NCBI GenBank assembly: GCA_007117775.1
Contig: SKFX01000120.1
Location: 1-6,286, forward strand
Direction of reading: 5' to 3'
DNA: 6,286 nucleotides
From: Ilumatobacteraceae bacterium
GTDB taxonomy: Bacteria; Actinomycetota; Acidimicrobiia; Acidimicrobiales; Ilumatobacteraceae
Shown one piece after another: positions 1-6,040 of the stretch. The position numbers were made by a program, and so were the translations under genes. The notes below the pieces were generated by a model. The model was not told where the DNA came from and searched no databases. It saw only the letters and a list, made by a program, of their open reading frames with translations. Every line of letters starts with the position of its first letter. Positions within the stretch are counted from its first letter, which is position 1.

Positions 1-45
1 ACCGGAACCATCCACCACCGCAGATGCCGACGGCGACGCGAGGAC
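1..45. other. Window edge, no callable gene
   Basis: This short stretch lies downstream of the gltX stop codon. All three minus-strand frames and at least two plus-strand frames are open or nearly so over this length, so coding status cannot be judged. No hairpin followed by a T-run that would mark a gltX terminator was seen. Confidence 0.4.
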
Positions 46-1479
46 TCAGCCGGTAGTGACGTCGGCACGCGCTCCTCGCATGCGTCGCAGGGTCTCGTCT
101 CGGCCGAGTACCTCGAGCGACTCGAATAACGGCGGCCCGACCGAACGGCCGGAGACCGCAACGCGCACCGGCGCCTGGGCCTTGCCGAGCTTGAGCCCGT
201 GGGTCTCGCCGACGGCCTCGAGCGCTCCCTTCAGTGCGTCGGCAGTCCACTCGGCTGTCTCATAGGCGGCGATGGACTCGTCCAGCAGCGGTGCCGCCCA
301 CTCAGGTCCCATCGCTTTGGTCCAGGAGCGCTCATCGCGCACCGGGTCGTCGACGAACAGGAACTCGACCATCGGCGCCACCTCGGCGAGGGTCGCGACA
401 CGGGTCTGCACCAGCGGCGCCATCACCACGAAGCGTTCCGCATCCCAGTCACCCGGGATCCAACCACGACAGCGGTCGATGAACTCATCGACGCTCAGCA
501 TCCGGATGTAGTCGCCGTTGAAGGCCTCCAGTTTGCGGATATCGAAGAACGCCGGTGAATGGGTGACATCTTGGAGTCGGAACTCGTCCACGATGCGGTC
601 CCACGCGACGATCTCGGTATCACCCGACGGCGCCCAGCCGAGTGTCATGAGATAGTTCACCATCGCCTCGGGCAGGTATCCCTCATCGCGATACTGCTCG
701 AGGGCCACCTTGTCACGGCGCTTGGACAACTTCTTGCGCTGTTCGTTCACCAACACCGGCACATGGGCCCATACCGGCACCGGTGCTCCGAGCGCCTCGA
801 AGAGCATCTGCTGTTTGGGGGTGTTGGGCAGATGTTCCTCGGCACGGATGACATGGTCGATGCGCATCGAGAGATCATCGACCACATTGGCCAACAGGAA
901 CACCGGTGTGCCGTTGCCGCGCACCAGCACGAAGTCCTCGATCGTCGCATTGTCGAACTCGACACGGCCGCGCACCAGATCCTCCACGACCGTGGTGCCA
1001 TCGGGAACACGGAAGCGCAGCACATGACCCGGGCCGGGACCGAGACCGCGATCGCGCGAATATCCGTCATAGCCGGGGCGACCCGAGTCCGCAGCGCGGG
1101 CCTGGATCTGCTCGGTGGTCAGATCGCAGTAGTACGCGAGGCCGCGGGCATACAGATCCGCGGCGGCATCGAGATGTGCTTGGGCATTCTCGCTCTGGAA
1201 GTACGGGCCCTCGAAGACCGGATCGTCGGCACCGATGCCGATCCACGCGAGCGCGTCGATGATGCCGGCGGTCCACTGCGGATGGTTGCGGACCTCATCG
1301 GTGTCCTCGATCCGCAACACGAAGGTCCCGCCCATCGAATGCGCCAGCGCCCAGTTGTAGAGCGCGGTGCGCGCCCCACCGACGTGGAATGACCCGGTCG
1401 GTGATGGGGCGAATCGCAGGCGCGGACCACCGGTCGCGGTCGTGGTCACAGTCGATGCGGTGTCGGGGTCCGATGCCAT
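46..1479 (-). CDS. gltX: Glutamyl-tRNA synthetase (class I aaRS)
   Basis: Charges tRNA-Glu with glutamate in the cytosol, using ATP. Read from the ATG at 1479 the protein has 477 residues, the usual GluRS length. The Rossmann catalytic core opens with RFAPSPTG and the HIGH-class motif HVGG (about residues 22-35). It continues with LRIEDTD (55-61), NVVDD (198-202) and the KMSKS-class motif KLSKR (250-254), followed by the helical anticodon-binding region. Arg360 lies where many bacterial GluRSs have the arginine that reads the third anticodon base, but this alone does not settle discriminating versus non-discriminating charging. The four-cysteine zinc site of E. coli GluRS is absent; only Cys118 remains there. 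The frame is open upstream to 1587, but that extension runs into the neighbouring kinase gene, so the first ATG after the kinase stop was chosen. A GTG ten codons further in is a possible alternative. It lies 19 bp downstream of the sugar kinase and is probably cotranscribed with it. Confidence 0.95.
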   Translation of the reverse strand: MASDPDTASTVTTTATGGPRLRFAPSPTGSFHVGGARTALYNWALAHSMGGTFVLRIEDTDEVRNHPQWTAGIIDALAWIGIGADDPVFEGPYFQSENAQAHLDAAADLYARGLAYYCDLTTEQIQARAADSGRPGYDGYSRDRGLGPGPGHVLRFRVPDGTTVVEDLVRGRVEFDNATIEDFVLVRGNGTPVFLLANVVDDLSMRIDHVIRAEEHLPNTPKQQMLFEALGAPVPVWAHVPVLVNEQRKKLSKRRDKVALEQYRDEGYLPEAMVNYLMTLGWAPSGDTEIVAWDRIVDEFRLQDVTHSPAFFDIRKLEAFNGDYIRMLSVDEFIDRCRGWIPGDWDAERFVVMAPLVQTRVATLAEVAPMVEFLFVDDPVRDERSWTKAMGPEWAAPLLDESIAAYETAEWTADALKGALEAVGETHGLKLGKAQAPVRVAVSGRSVGPPLFESLEVLGRDETLRRMRGARADVTTG

Positions 1480-1494
1480 AGATGACGACGCTAC

Positions 1495-1500
1495 CCACCT
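1495..1500 (-). promoter_or_regulatory. Possible ribosome binding site of gltX
   Basis: The minus strand reads AGGTGG here, overlapping the TAG stop of the upstream kinase. The spacer to the gltX ATG is 15 nt, longer than the usual 5-9, so this is a weak or suboptimal site. It may act together with ribosomes terminating on the kinase gene. Confidence 0.3.
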
Positions 1501-2443
1501 ACTGCGCCCAGCGCGCCGACAGTTCGGTGCGATACGGCGGATCAGCACCCCGACGGGTGCAGGCGACCGCTGCAACCTCGGCGGCATCGCCGATCAGCGC
1601 TGCGAGACCGTCGGCGTCACCGAGGTGTGCAGCGGCGTTGCGACCGTCACCGAGACGGGCGATGAGGCCTCCGACGAAGGCATCGCCGGCTCCGATGGTG
1701 TCGACGACGTCGACGGCGGGCACCGGCACCTCGATGACATCAGAACCCGCTGAGCGGGCCAGCACCGGTTCAGACCCCCGTGTGATGATCACCACCGACG
1801 CACCGCGCTCCAACAGATCATCGAGACATGCCTCGAGGGGTCGCTCGGGCCACAGCACCGCCAGGTCGTCATCGCTGGCCTTGATCACCGTCGATGACGA
1901 CACGACCCGCATGACCCGGTTCAGATAGCTGCTCCACTCATCGATCACCGCTGGGCGACAGTTGATGTCACAGACCACGAAGCGTGCCGCCGCGACAGCA
2001 TCGACCACCCGATCGGCGAGCGGGTCCAGAGCGAGTGCGAGACCGCCGGTGACCAGCATCGCGCCGGTCGTGTCCACCGGGACATACCCCGGCACCGAGG
2101 TCGCGGCGGTGTAGAAGCGGTAGGTCGCCGCACCGGTGCCATCGATATGGGCGAGCGCCAGAGTGGTCGGCGCATCGGTGCGCACCACCGCTGAGGTGTC
2201 GACCCGGTCGCCGTTCAGCGCCGACATGATCTGCTCACCGAACCCATCGCTGGAGACCGCTCCGGCGAACGACACCGCAGCTCCGAGTCGCGCCGCGGCG
2301 CGCGCCGCATTGAACGGTGCGCCGCCGACCCCAGCGGTGATCGAACCGTCGCCGGCCAGCACCAGGTCCACCAATGCCTCACCGAGCACCATCGCTGAAC
2401 CTTGCGCAGGATGCAGAGACGCTGATGCGGGCTCGGTGGCCAT
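1499..2443 (-). CDS. PfkB-family carbohydrate kinase, fructokinase-like
   Basis: Predicted to transfer the ATP gamma-phosphate to a sugar hydroxyl, most likely fructose to fructose-6-phosphate, in the cytosol. Numbering from the GTG at 2446 (315 residues), the ribokinase-fold signatures are in order. These are strand one GEALVDL (22-28), the N-terminal PfkB signature GGAPFNAA (41-48), a substrate-lid region with TTLALAHID and YRFY, the DINCRP variant of the DPNxRP motif (160-164), and the C-terminal signature DTIGAGDAF (249-257) with catalytic Asp255. The TTLALAHID and TGGLALAL segments resemble fructokinases more than ribokinases, but the specificity is inferred. The start is uncertain. GTG 2446 and ATG 2443 are adjacent, and the ATG has an AGGA seven nt upstream. 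An ATG at 2392 also has a well-spaced AAGG but would clip the first beta strand. No linked transporter or sugar-pathway gene supports a substrate. It is followed after 19 bp by gltX. Confidence 0.87.
   Translation of the reverse strand: MATEPASASLHPAQGSAMVLGEALVDLVLAGDGSITAGVGGAPFNAARAAARLGAAVSFAGAVSSDGFGEQIMSALNGDRVDTSAVVRTDAPTTLALAHIDGTGAATYRFYTAATSVPGYVPVDTTGAMLVTGGLALALDPLADRVVDAVAAARFVVCDINCRPAVIDEWSSYLNRVMRVVSSSTVIKASDDDLAVLWPERPLEACLDDLLERGASVVIITRGSEPVLARSAGSDVIEVPVPAVDVVDTIGAGDAFVGGLIARLGDGRNAAAHLGDADGLAALIGDAAEVAAVACTRRGADPPYRTELSARWAQ
2400..2403 (-). promoter_or_regulatory. AAGG Shine-Dalgarno-like site for an internal alternative kinase start
   Basis: Minus-strand AAGG sits seven nt before the in-frame ATG at 2390-2392. 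If used, it gives a kinase of 297 residues starting MVLGEAL. The spacing is good, but most of strand one of the fold would be lost, so this start is the less favoured one. Confidence 0.2.
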
Positions 2444-2450
2444 CACCCCA

Positions 2451-2454
2451 TCCT
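2451..2454 (-). promoter_or_regulatory. Shine-Dalgarno AGGA of the sugar kinase
   Basis: Minus-strand AGGA ends seven nt before the ATG at 2441-2443, an ideal spacing. This is the reason for preferring ATG 2443 over the immediately preceding GTG 2446 (spacer only four nt) as the kinase start. Confidence 0.45.
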
Positions 2455-2521
2455 GTCAGGCAGACTCGGCCGTGATCGTGCAACACGGCGCAGCACCCCA
2501 TCAATCCTGCGATCGCTCGGG

Positions 2522-2551
2522 CCGGCCAGATGCGCTGGCCAGACAGGCCGG
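2522..2551. repeat. Overlapping inverted and direct repeats, possible operator
   Basis: GGCCAG (2524-2529) and CTGGCC (2535-2540) form a perfect 6-bp inverted repeat around a 5-nt centre. CCGGCC (2522-2527) can alternatively pair with GGCCGG (2546-2551). GGCCAGA also recurs as a direct repeat at 2524 and 2537. The cluster lies 38-67 bp upstream of the antiporter start, where an activator or repressor could sit. GC-rich DNA produces such repeats by chance, so an operator role is only inferred. Confidence 0.35.
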
Positions 2552-2577
2552 TCACCCGGGCCGCGAACCCGCCGCCG

Positions 2578-2583
2578 TAGTCT
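2578..2583 (+). promoter_or_regulatory. Possible -10 element, leaderless antiporter transcript
   Basis: TAGTCT fits the TANNNT pattern of actinobacterial -10 elements. Its last base is five nt before the GTG at 2589, so transcription would start at or within a few bases of the GTG 2589/ATG 2592 start codons. No Shine-Dalgarno sequence is visible ahead of them, which agrees with a leaderless mRNA, a common arrangement in Actinobacteria. No clear -35 element was found. Confidence 0.3.
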
Positions 2584-2588
2584 GATCG

Positions 2589-3686
2589 GTGATGTCTGCG
2601 GCCACACCGATCCTGTTCGTGCTCGGTCTGATCGGTCTCATCGGCGGTGCAGAACTGCTGGTGCGCGGTGGCGTTGCGATCGCCCGCCGCACCGGACTGT
2701 CACCGGTGGTGATCGGCCTCACGGTCGTCTCATTCGGCACCAGCGCCCCAGAGTTGGCCGTCAGCATCGGTGCGGCCACCCGCGGTGAGGCTGACCTCGC
2801 GGTGGGCAATGTGATCGGCAGCAATATCGCCAACATCTTGTTGGTGCTCGGTTTCGCTGCGCTCGTGGGCGGCGGCCTGACAGTGGCACGCCGTCTCACA
2901 CGTATCGACATCCCGATCATGATCGCCGCCTCGGTGCTGTTCCTGGTGCTATCGCTCGACGGCGGTCTCGGACGCCTCGACGGTCTCATCCTGTTCGGTT
3001 CGCTCGTCGTCTACCTCGCTTGGATGATCCACAACGCCCGCCGCGGCGAAGACTCGGCGGTGGCCGAGGTGCTGGCCGCCGGAGTCGATGACGAGATCTC
3101 AATCGCGCGACCGGTGGTGTTCGATCTCGGTCTGCTGATCGCCGGCCTCGCCGCCCTGACCGTCGGAGCCAACCTCTTGGTCACCGCGGCAACAGATGTG
3201 GCGACTCGTTTCGGGATCAGCCAATTGGTGATCGGCCTCACCGTGGTGGCGATCGGCACCTCGCTCCCCGAGATCGCGACCTCGACCATCGCTGCGTTCC
3301 GCGGCGAACGCGAACTGGCGGTGGGCAATGCAATCGGCTCCAATATCTTCAACCTGCTCGCGGTGCTCGGCATCACCTCGATCGTGTCGCCTCTGCCATT
3401 GAATGTCTTGGATGCGGCGATCACCATCGACATTCCGATCATGATCGCGACCGCGGTGGCGGCGCTGCCGCTGTTCGCCACCGGATACATCCTGAACCGC
3501 TGGGAGGGCGCGGTCTTCGTCACCTATTACGCGATCTATATGGTCTGGCTGGTATTGGATGCCACCGGTGCTGCGATCCGCGACGGATATGCCACCGCCA
3601 TGGTGTGGTTCGTGGCGCCGTTGACCGTGTTGACGCTCGGGGTGATCGTGTTCAGGGACTGGCAGCGGCGTTCAGGTCGGATCTGA
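2589..3686 (+). CDS. Calcium/sodium antiporter, CaCA family (YrbG-like)
   Basis: Predicted inner-membrane exchanger moving Ca2+ against Na+ (or H+). The 365-residue protein is almost wholly hydrophobic, consistent with about 10-11 membrane segments. The only clearly polar stretch is a loop at about 148-175 that joins the halves. It carries both alpha repeats of the superfamily. Alpha-1 has GTSAPE (50-55) and GNVIGSNIAN (73-82); alpha-2 has GTSLPE (223-228) and GNAIGSNIFN (246-255). Glu55 and Glu228 are the expected cation ligands. The position matching the aspartate of alpha-2 in the archaeal NCX_Mj structure appears to be Asn255. A further hydrophobic segment (about 337-355) precedes a basic tail. 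GTG 2589 and ATG 2592 are both possible starts, and neither has a Shine-Dalgarno. The gene is transcribed alone, and its last 35 bp overlap the convergent glucokinase gene. Transported ions cannot be told from sequence. Confidence 0.93.
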   Translation: MMSAATPILFVLGLIGLIGGAELLVRGGVAIARRTGLSPVVIGLTVVSFGTSAPELAVSIGAATRGEADLAVGNVIGSNIANILLVLGFAALVGGGLTVARRLTRIDIPIMIAASVLFLVLSLDGGLGRLDGLILFGSLVVYLAWMIHNARRGEDSAVAEVLAAGVDDEISIARPVVFDLGLLIAGLAALTVGANLLVTAATDVATRFGISQLVIGLTVVAIGTSLPEIATSTIAAFRGERELAVGNAIGSNIFNLLAVLGITSIVSPLPLNVLDAAITIDIPIMIATAVAALPLFATGYILNRWEGAVFVTYYAIYMVWLVLDATGAAIRDGYATAMVWFVAPLTVLTLGVIVFRDWQRRSGRI

Positions 3687-4500
3687 GGATCGCCGCGCCG
3701 ACGATGCCGGCATTGTTGGTCATCGCCGCGACCGCGATCTCGGCGTCGATCTCGATCAGATCCAACCATTTCGACGATCGCTTCGATGCCCCACCGCCGA
3801 CGATGATCAGATCCGGCGAGAACAGCTTGACGATCTCCTCGAGATAGCGCTGGGCACGCGGTGCCCACTGCGGCCATGTCAGCCGATGCCGCTCGCGAGC
3901 GCTCGCGGCGGCGTTCCACTCGGCATCGGCTCCATCGATCTCGAGATGGCCGAGCTCGGTATTGGGCACCAGATGACCATCGACGAAGAGCCCCGATCCG
4001 ATCCCGGTGCCGAAGGTCAAGACCAGCACCACCCCGTCACGACCGCGACCGGCGCCGAAACGCATCTCGGCGATCCCGGCGGCATCGGCATCGTTGACCA
4101 CCGTCACCTCACGGCCGATCGCGGTGCTGAACAGTGCATCGGCATCGACGCCGAGCCAGGACCGGTCGATATTGGCCGCCGATCCGACGACACCGTGGCG
4201 GACCACCGCCGGAAGTGTGGTACCGATCGGGCCATCGAAATCGAACGATGCCACCAGGCGCGCGAACATTCCGGCCATGGTCTCGGGGGTGGCGGGTTTG
4301 GGGGTGTCGAAGCGGACCCGCGGTCCGACGAGTTCGCCGGTGCCGAGATCCACCGGCGCCGCCTTCATCCCGGTGCCACCGATATCGACACCGACACCGA
4401 CCCCACCGGGCCGCGACGGCACCGGGTGCACCGGATCTTCGGTGTCTTCGGTGTCGTCGGAGTCGCCAGGGTTGCTGACGCTCGCGTCCTTCCGGCCCAT
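3652..4500 (-). CDS. ppgK: Polyphosphate glucokinase-like ROK-family kinase
   Basis: Predicted to phosphorylate glucose to glucose-6-phosphate in the cytosol, using polyphosphate and probably also ATP, as actinobacterial PpgK enzymes do. In the 282-residue protein the phosphate-binding loop DIGGTGMK lies at 39-46. The catalytic aspartate motif is VNDADAAG (135-142, Asp137), LTFGTGIGSG is at 161-170, NTELGHLEIDG at 180-190 and VGGGASK at 234-240. The cysteine-rich zinc site of typical ROK repressors and kinases is missing, as in PpgK. NTELGHLE and the following SARER segment are strong PpgK hallmarks. About 33 residues precede the domain; they are acidic and include a tandem DTE repeat. In-frame GTGs within this leader (codons 24 and 27) could be the true start. 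The chosen ATG shares its A with the TGA of the upstream flavoprotein gene (TGATG), which suggests coupled translation. It is last in the operon, and its 3' end overlaps the antiporter gene. Confidence 0.92.
   Translation of the reverse strand: MGRKDASVSNPGDSDDTEDTEDPVHPVPSRPGGVGVGVDIGGTGMKAAPVDLGTGELVGPRVRFDTPKPATPETMAGMFARLVASFDFDGPIGTTLPAVVRHGVVGSAANIDRSWLGVDADALFSTAIGREVTVVNDADAAGIAEMRFGAGRGRDGVVLVLTFGTGIGSGLFVDGHLVPNTELGHLEIDGADAEWNAAASARERHRLTWPQWAPRAQRYLEEIVKLFSPDLIIVGGGASKRSSKWLDLIEIDAEIAVAAMTNNAGIVGAAILRSDLNAAASP
4438..4455. repeat. 9-bp tandem duplication in the ppgK leader
   Basis: TTCGGTGTC occurs twice head to tail on the plus strand (4438-4446, 4447-4455) and encodes DTE-DTE in the acidic N-terminal leader of the glucokinase. 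A change in copy number would preserve the reading frame. It is probably simple low-complexity sequence in an unconstrained region. Confidence 0.6.
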
Positions 4501-5726
4501 CAGGCCGCTGCCCTGGTGCGGCGCAGCACCGGATCGGCCAGCGCGAGGCTGCGATCAGCCATGCGCATCACCACCCCTGCAGTGCCCGGGGTGGACGAAT
4601 CGATCAGATTGCCCATCACCTGCAGGGTGAGCGCAGCGATCGCCTCGGTACCGACGGCGACGCGCAGCCCCGAACGCAGGATCCACGGATGGCCGATCAA
4701 GAACGCGAAGCGACGGCCGGTGCGCAAGAATCCATCGAAGCGCTCCGAGATGAGCCGGTCATATTCGGCCGGGGCCGTCGACGGATCAGCACAGAACAAC
4801 TCGGCTGCCAGCATCCCCGACTCGAGGCCGTAGTCGATGCCCTCGCCGTTCATCGGATTCACCAGACCGGCCGCATCGCCGATCGCCACCCAGCCCGGGC
4901 CATGGCGGCGCAGCGTGCTCATCGGCAGTCGCCAGGCTCGCGGTCGCTCGAGATAGGGCCCCACCTGCCAGGTATCGGCCACGAGCGCCCGATAGTCATC
5001 GAGCAGGGTGTTGAGGTTCAACTGACGGAACCGCTTCATCGTCGACAGTGCGCCGACACCGATGTTGACCGTGCCATCGCCGGCGGGGAACATCCAGCCA
5101 TAGCCGGGGACTGCGACCCCATTTCGGTCCCGCAGCGTCAGACAGGCCTCGAGATGGCGGTCGGTATGGCGGGGACTCTCGACATAGGCGCGGATCGCCA
5201 GGCCGAACGGCTCATCGGGGACCCGGCCGGCACCGAGCAGACGCGCCACCTTGCCGGGTGCGCCGGTGGCGATGACGACGAGGCCGGCGCCGATGCGTTC
5301 CGCACCGACGCTGATGCCGACACAGCGGCCATCATCGTCGAGGATCGGCTCGGCCGGGCTGGACCACCGCAGTTCGGCACCGGCGGCTGCGGCATGGTCG
5401 ATCAGCTCGGCATCGAGGCGCCGGCGCGGCCAGACCGCACCGTGGTCCGGGAACCGGCCACCAGCCGGCCAGGCCAACTCGCGTTCGCGGCGACCGGCGA
5501 TCATGCGCAGCCCGTCGATGCGGTGGGCGTCGGAGTAGTCGATGCCGAGTTGTTCCAGCGCTCCGATGGCGCGCGGTGTCAGGCCGTCACCGCAGATCTT
5601 GTCACGTCCGTACTCGGCCTGGTCCACGACCAGCACCCGCGCCCCGGCGCGTGCCGCGGCGATGGCGGTGGCGGCGCCGGCGGGCCCGGCGCCGATGACG
5701 ACGATGTCATACTCGGATCCACTCAT
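4500..5726 (-). CDS. Geranylgeranyl reductase-family flavoprotein, MenJ-like (probable menaquinone reductase)
   Basis: An FAD-dependent oxidoreductase predicted to saturate isoprenoid double bonds. The closest match by eye is mycobacterial MenJ (Rv0561c), which reduces one isoprene unit of the menaquinone side chain at the membrane. The 408-residue protein begins with the dinucleotide-binding strand and GAGPAG (12-17). The glutamate/aspartate-type ribose contact (VVDQ) follows, then the family motif CGDGLTPRA (45-53). Later come GYGWMFP (208-214), VNIGVG (220-225) and the second FAD motif GDAAGLVNPMNGEGIDYG (283-300). GYGW, VNIGVGALST and NPxNGEGIDYG are shared with MenJ. Archaeal-type phytyl reductases acting on lipids are the main alternative, so the gene symbol is withheld. 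Its ATG overlaps the chorismate mutase stop (ATGA), and its TGA overlaps the ppgK ATG. The link with chorismate mutase fits quinone metabolism because chorismate feeds menaquinone synthesis, but that is inference. Confidence 0.9.
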   Translation of the reverse strand: MSGSEYDIVVIGAGPAGAATAIAAARAGARVLVVDQAEYGRDKICGDGLTPRAIGALEQLGIDYSDAHRIDGLRMIAGRRERELAWPAGGRFPDHGAVWPRRRLDAELIDHAAAAGAELRWSSPAEPILDDDGRCVGISVGAERIGAGLVVIATGAPGKVARLLGAGRVPDEPFGLAIRAYVESPRHTDRHLEACLTLRDRNGVAVPGYGWMFPAGDGTVNIGVGALSTMKRFRQLNLNTLLDDYRALVADTWQVGPYLERPRAWRLPMSTLRRHGPGWVAIGDAAGLVNPMNGEGIDYGLESGMLAAELFCADPSTAPAEYDRLISERFDGFLRTGRRFAFLIGHPWILRSGLRVAVGTEAIAALTLQVMGNLIDSSTPGTAGVVMRMADRSLALADPVLRRTRAAA

Positions 5727-6040
5727 CGCGCGCCACCATCGAGATCACGGTCACCGGCGGCGATGCGCTGATGGTGGTGGATCACCTCAGCGACGATGAA
5801 GCGCAGGAACTGCTCGGTGAAACTGGGATCGAGACCGGACTCCACTGCGAGGGCGCGCAACCGGGCGATCTGGGCGTCCTCGCGGGCCGGGTCCGCCGGC
5901 GGCAGACCGGCCGAGGCCTTGTACTCGCCGACGGCCTGGGTGATCTTGAATCGCTCGGCCAACAGATGCACCAGCGCAGCATCGATGTTGTCGATACTGG
6001 CGCGCATGCGCTCGAGCTGTGGGTCTGGTTCGATGGCCAT
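5723..6040 (-). CDS. Monofunctional chorismate mutase, AroQ fold
   Basis: Converts chorismate to prephenate, the committed step toward phenylalanine and tyrosine, in the cytosol. The 105-residue, all-helical protein matches the stand-alone AroQ-fold type. Active-site residues align with E. coli chorismate mutase at a constant +2 offset: Arg13, Arg30, Lys41, Asp50, Arg53 and Glu54. The pattern SIDNIDAALVHLLAERF, then LPPADPARED, then FIVAEVIHHHQ, resembles the clade first described from alphaproteobacterial monofunctional enzymes and also seen in some actinobacteria. The C-terminal Ser/Gln active-site pair is not clearly matched: the HHHQ segment (88-91) stands there. No dehydratase, dehydrogenase or ACT domain is attached. 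The ATG at 6040 is the first start after an in-frame stop at 6074-6076; Met12 (6007) is an alternative but would remove little before Arg13. No convincing Shine-Dalgarno precedes it. Its stop overlaps the next gene by 4 bp. Confidence 0.94.
   Translation of the reverse strand: MAIEPDPQLERMRASIDNIDAALVHLLAERFKITQAVGEYKASAGLPPADPAREDAQIARLRALAVESGLDPSFTEQFLRFIVAEVIHHHQRIAAGDRDLDGGAR

Larger units (their letters stand above)
2447..2588. promoter_or_regulatory. Divergent intergenic region (sugar kinase / antiporter)
   Basis: This 142-bp gap separates the 5' ends of two divergent genes, so it must hold promoters for both. It contains an inverted repeat GCCGTG...CACGGC (2469-2489), a GCGATCGC octamer (2509-2516) and a compact cluster of inverted and direct repeats (2522-2551). 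On the minus strand TTGATG (2504-2499), an 18-bp spacer and CACGAT (2480-2475) form a poor sigma70-like candidate for the kinase. No small ORF with a convincing start was found. A transcription factor binding the repeats is possible, but no regulator gene is linked. Confidence 0.5.

Noticed and set aside
559..1392. Long plus-strand open frame (277 codons) antisense to gltX
   Set aside because: It lies wholly within a clearly conserved gltX, has no recognisable domain and is His/Arg/Gly rich, as expected for an antisense shadow in GC-rich DNA.
1480..1587. 36-codon upstream extension of gltX
   Set aside because: It overlaps the 3' end of the sugar kinase gene, has no family homology, and GluRS normally begins shortly before RFAPSPTG. 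The ATG at 1479 is the better start.
3640..3700. Rho-independent terminator between the convergent genes
   Set aside because: No GC-rich stem followed by a T-run is visible on either strand around the overlapping stops.
3894..3907. 14-bp perfect palindrome CGCGAGCGCTCGCG
   Set aside because: It lies inside ppgK and encodes the conserved SARER segment. GC-rich alternating codons explain it and no regulatory position is apparent.
3886..4833. Plus-strand open frame of 315 codons across ppgK and the flavoprotein gene
   Set aside because: It spans the junction of two well-supported minus-strand genes and its translation is low-complexity and without motifs, so it is a shadow.
4689..5771. Plus-strand open frame of 360 codons antisense to the flavoprotein gene
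   Set aside because: The opposite strand encodes the FAD protein with all its motifs in place. The antisense translation shows no domain and extends into chorismate mutase.
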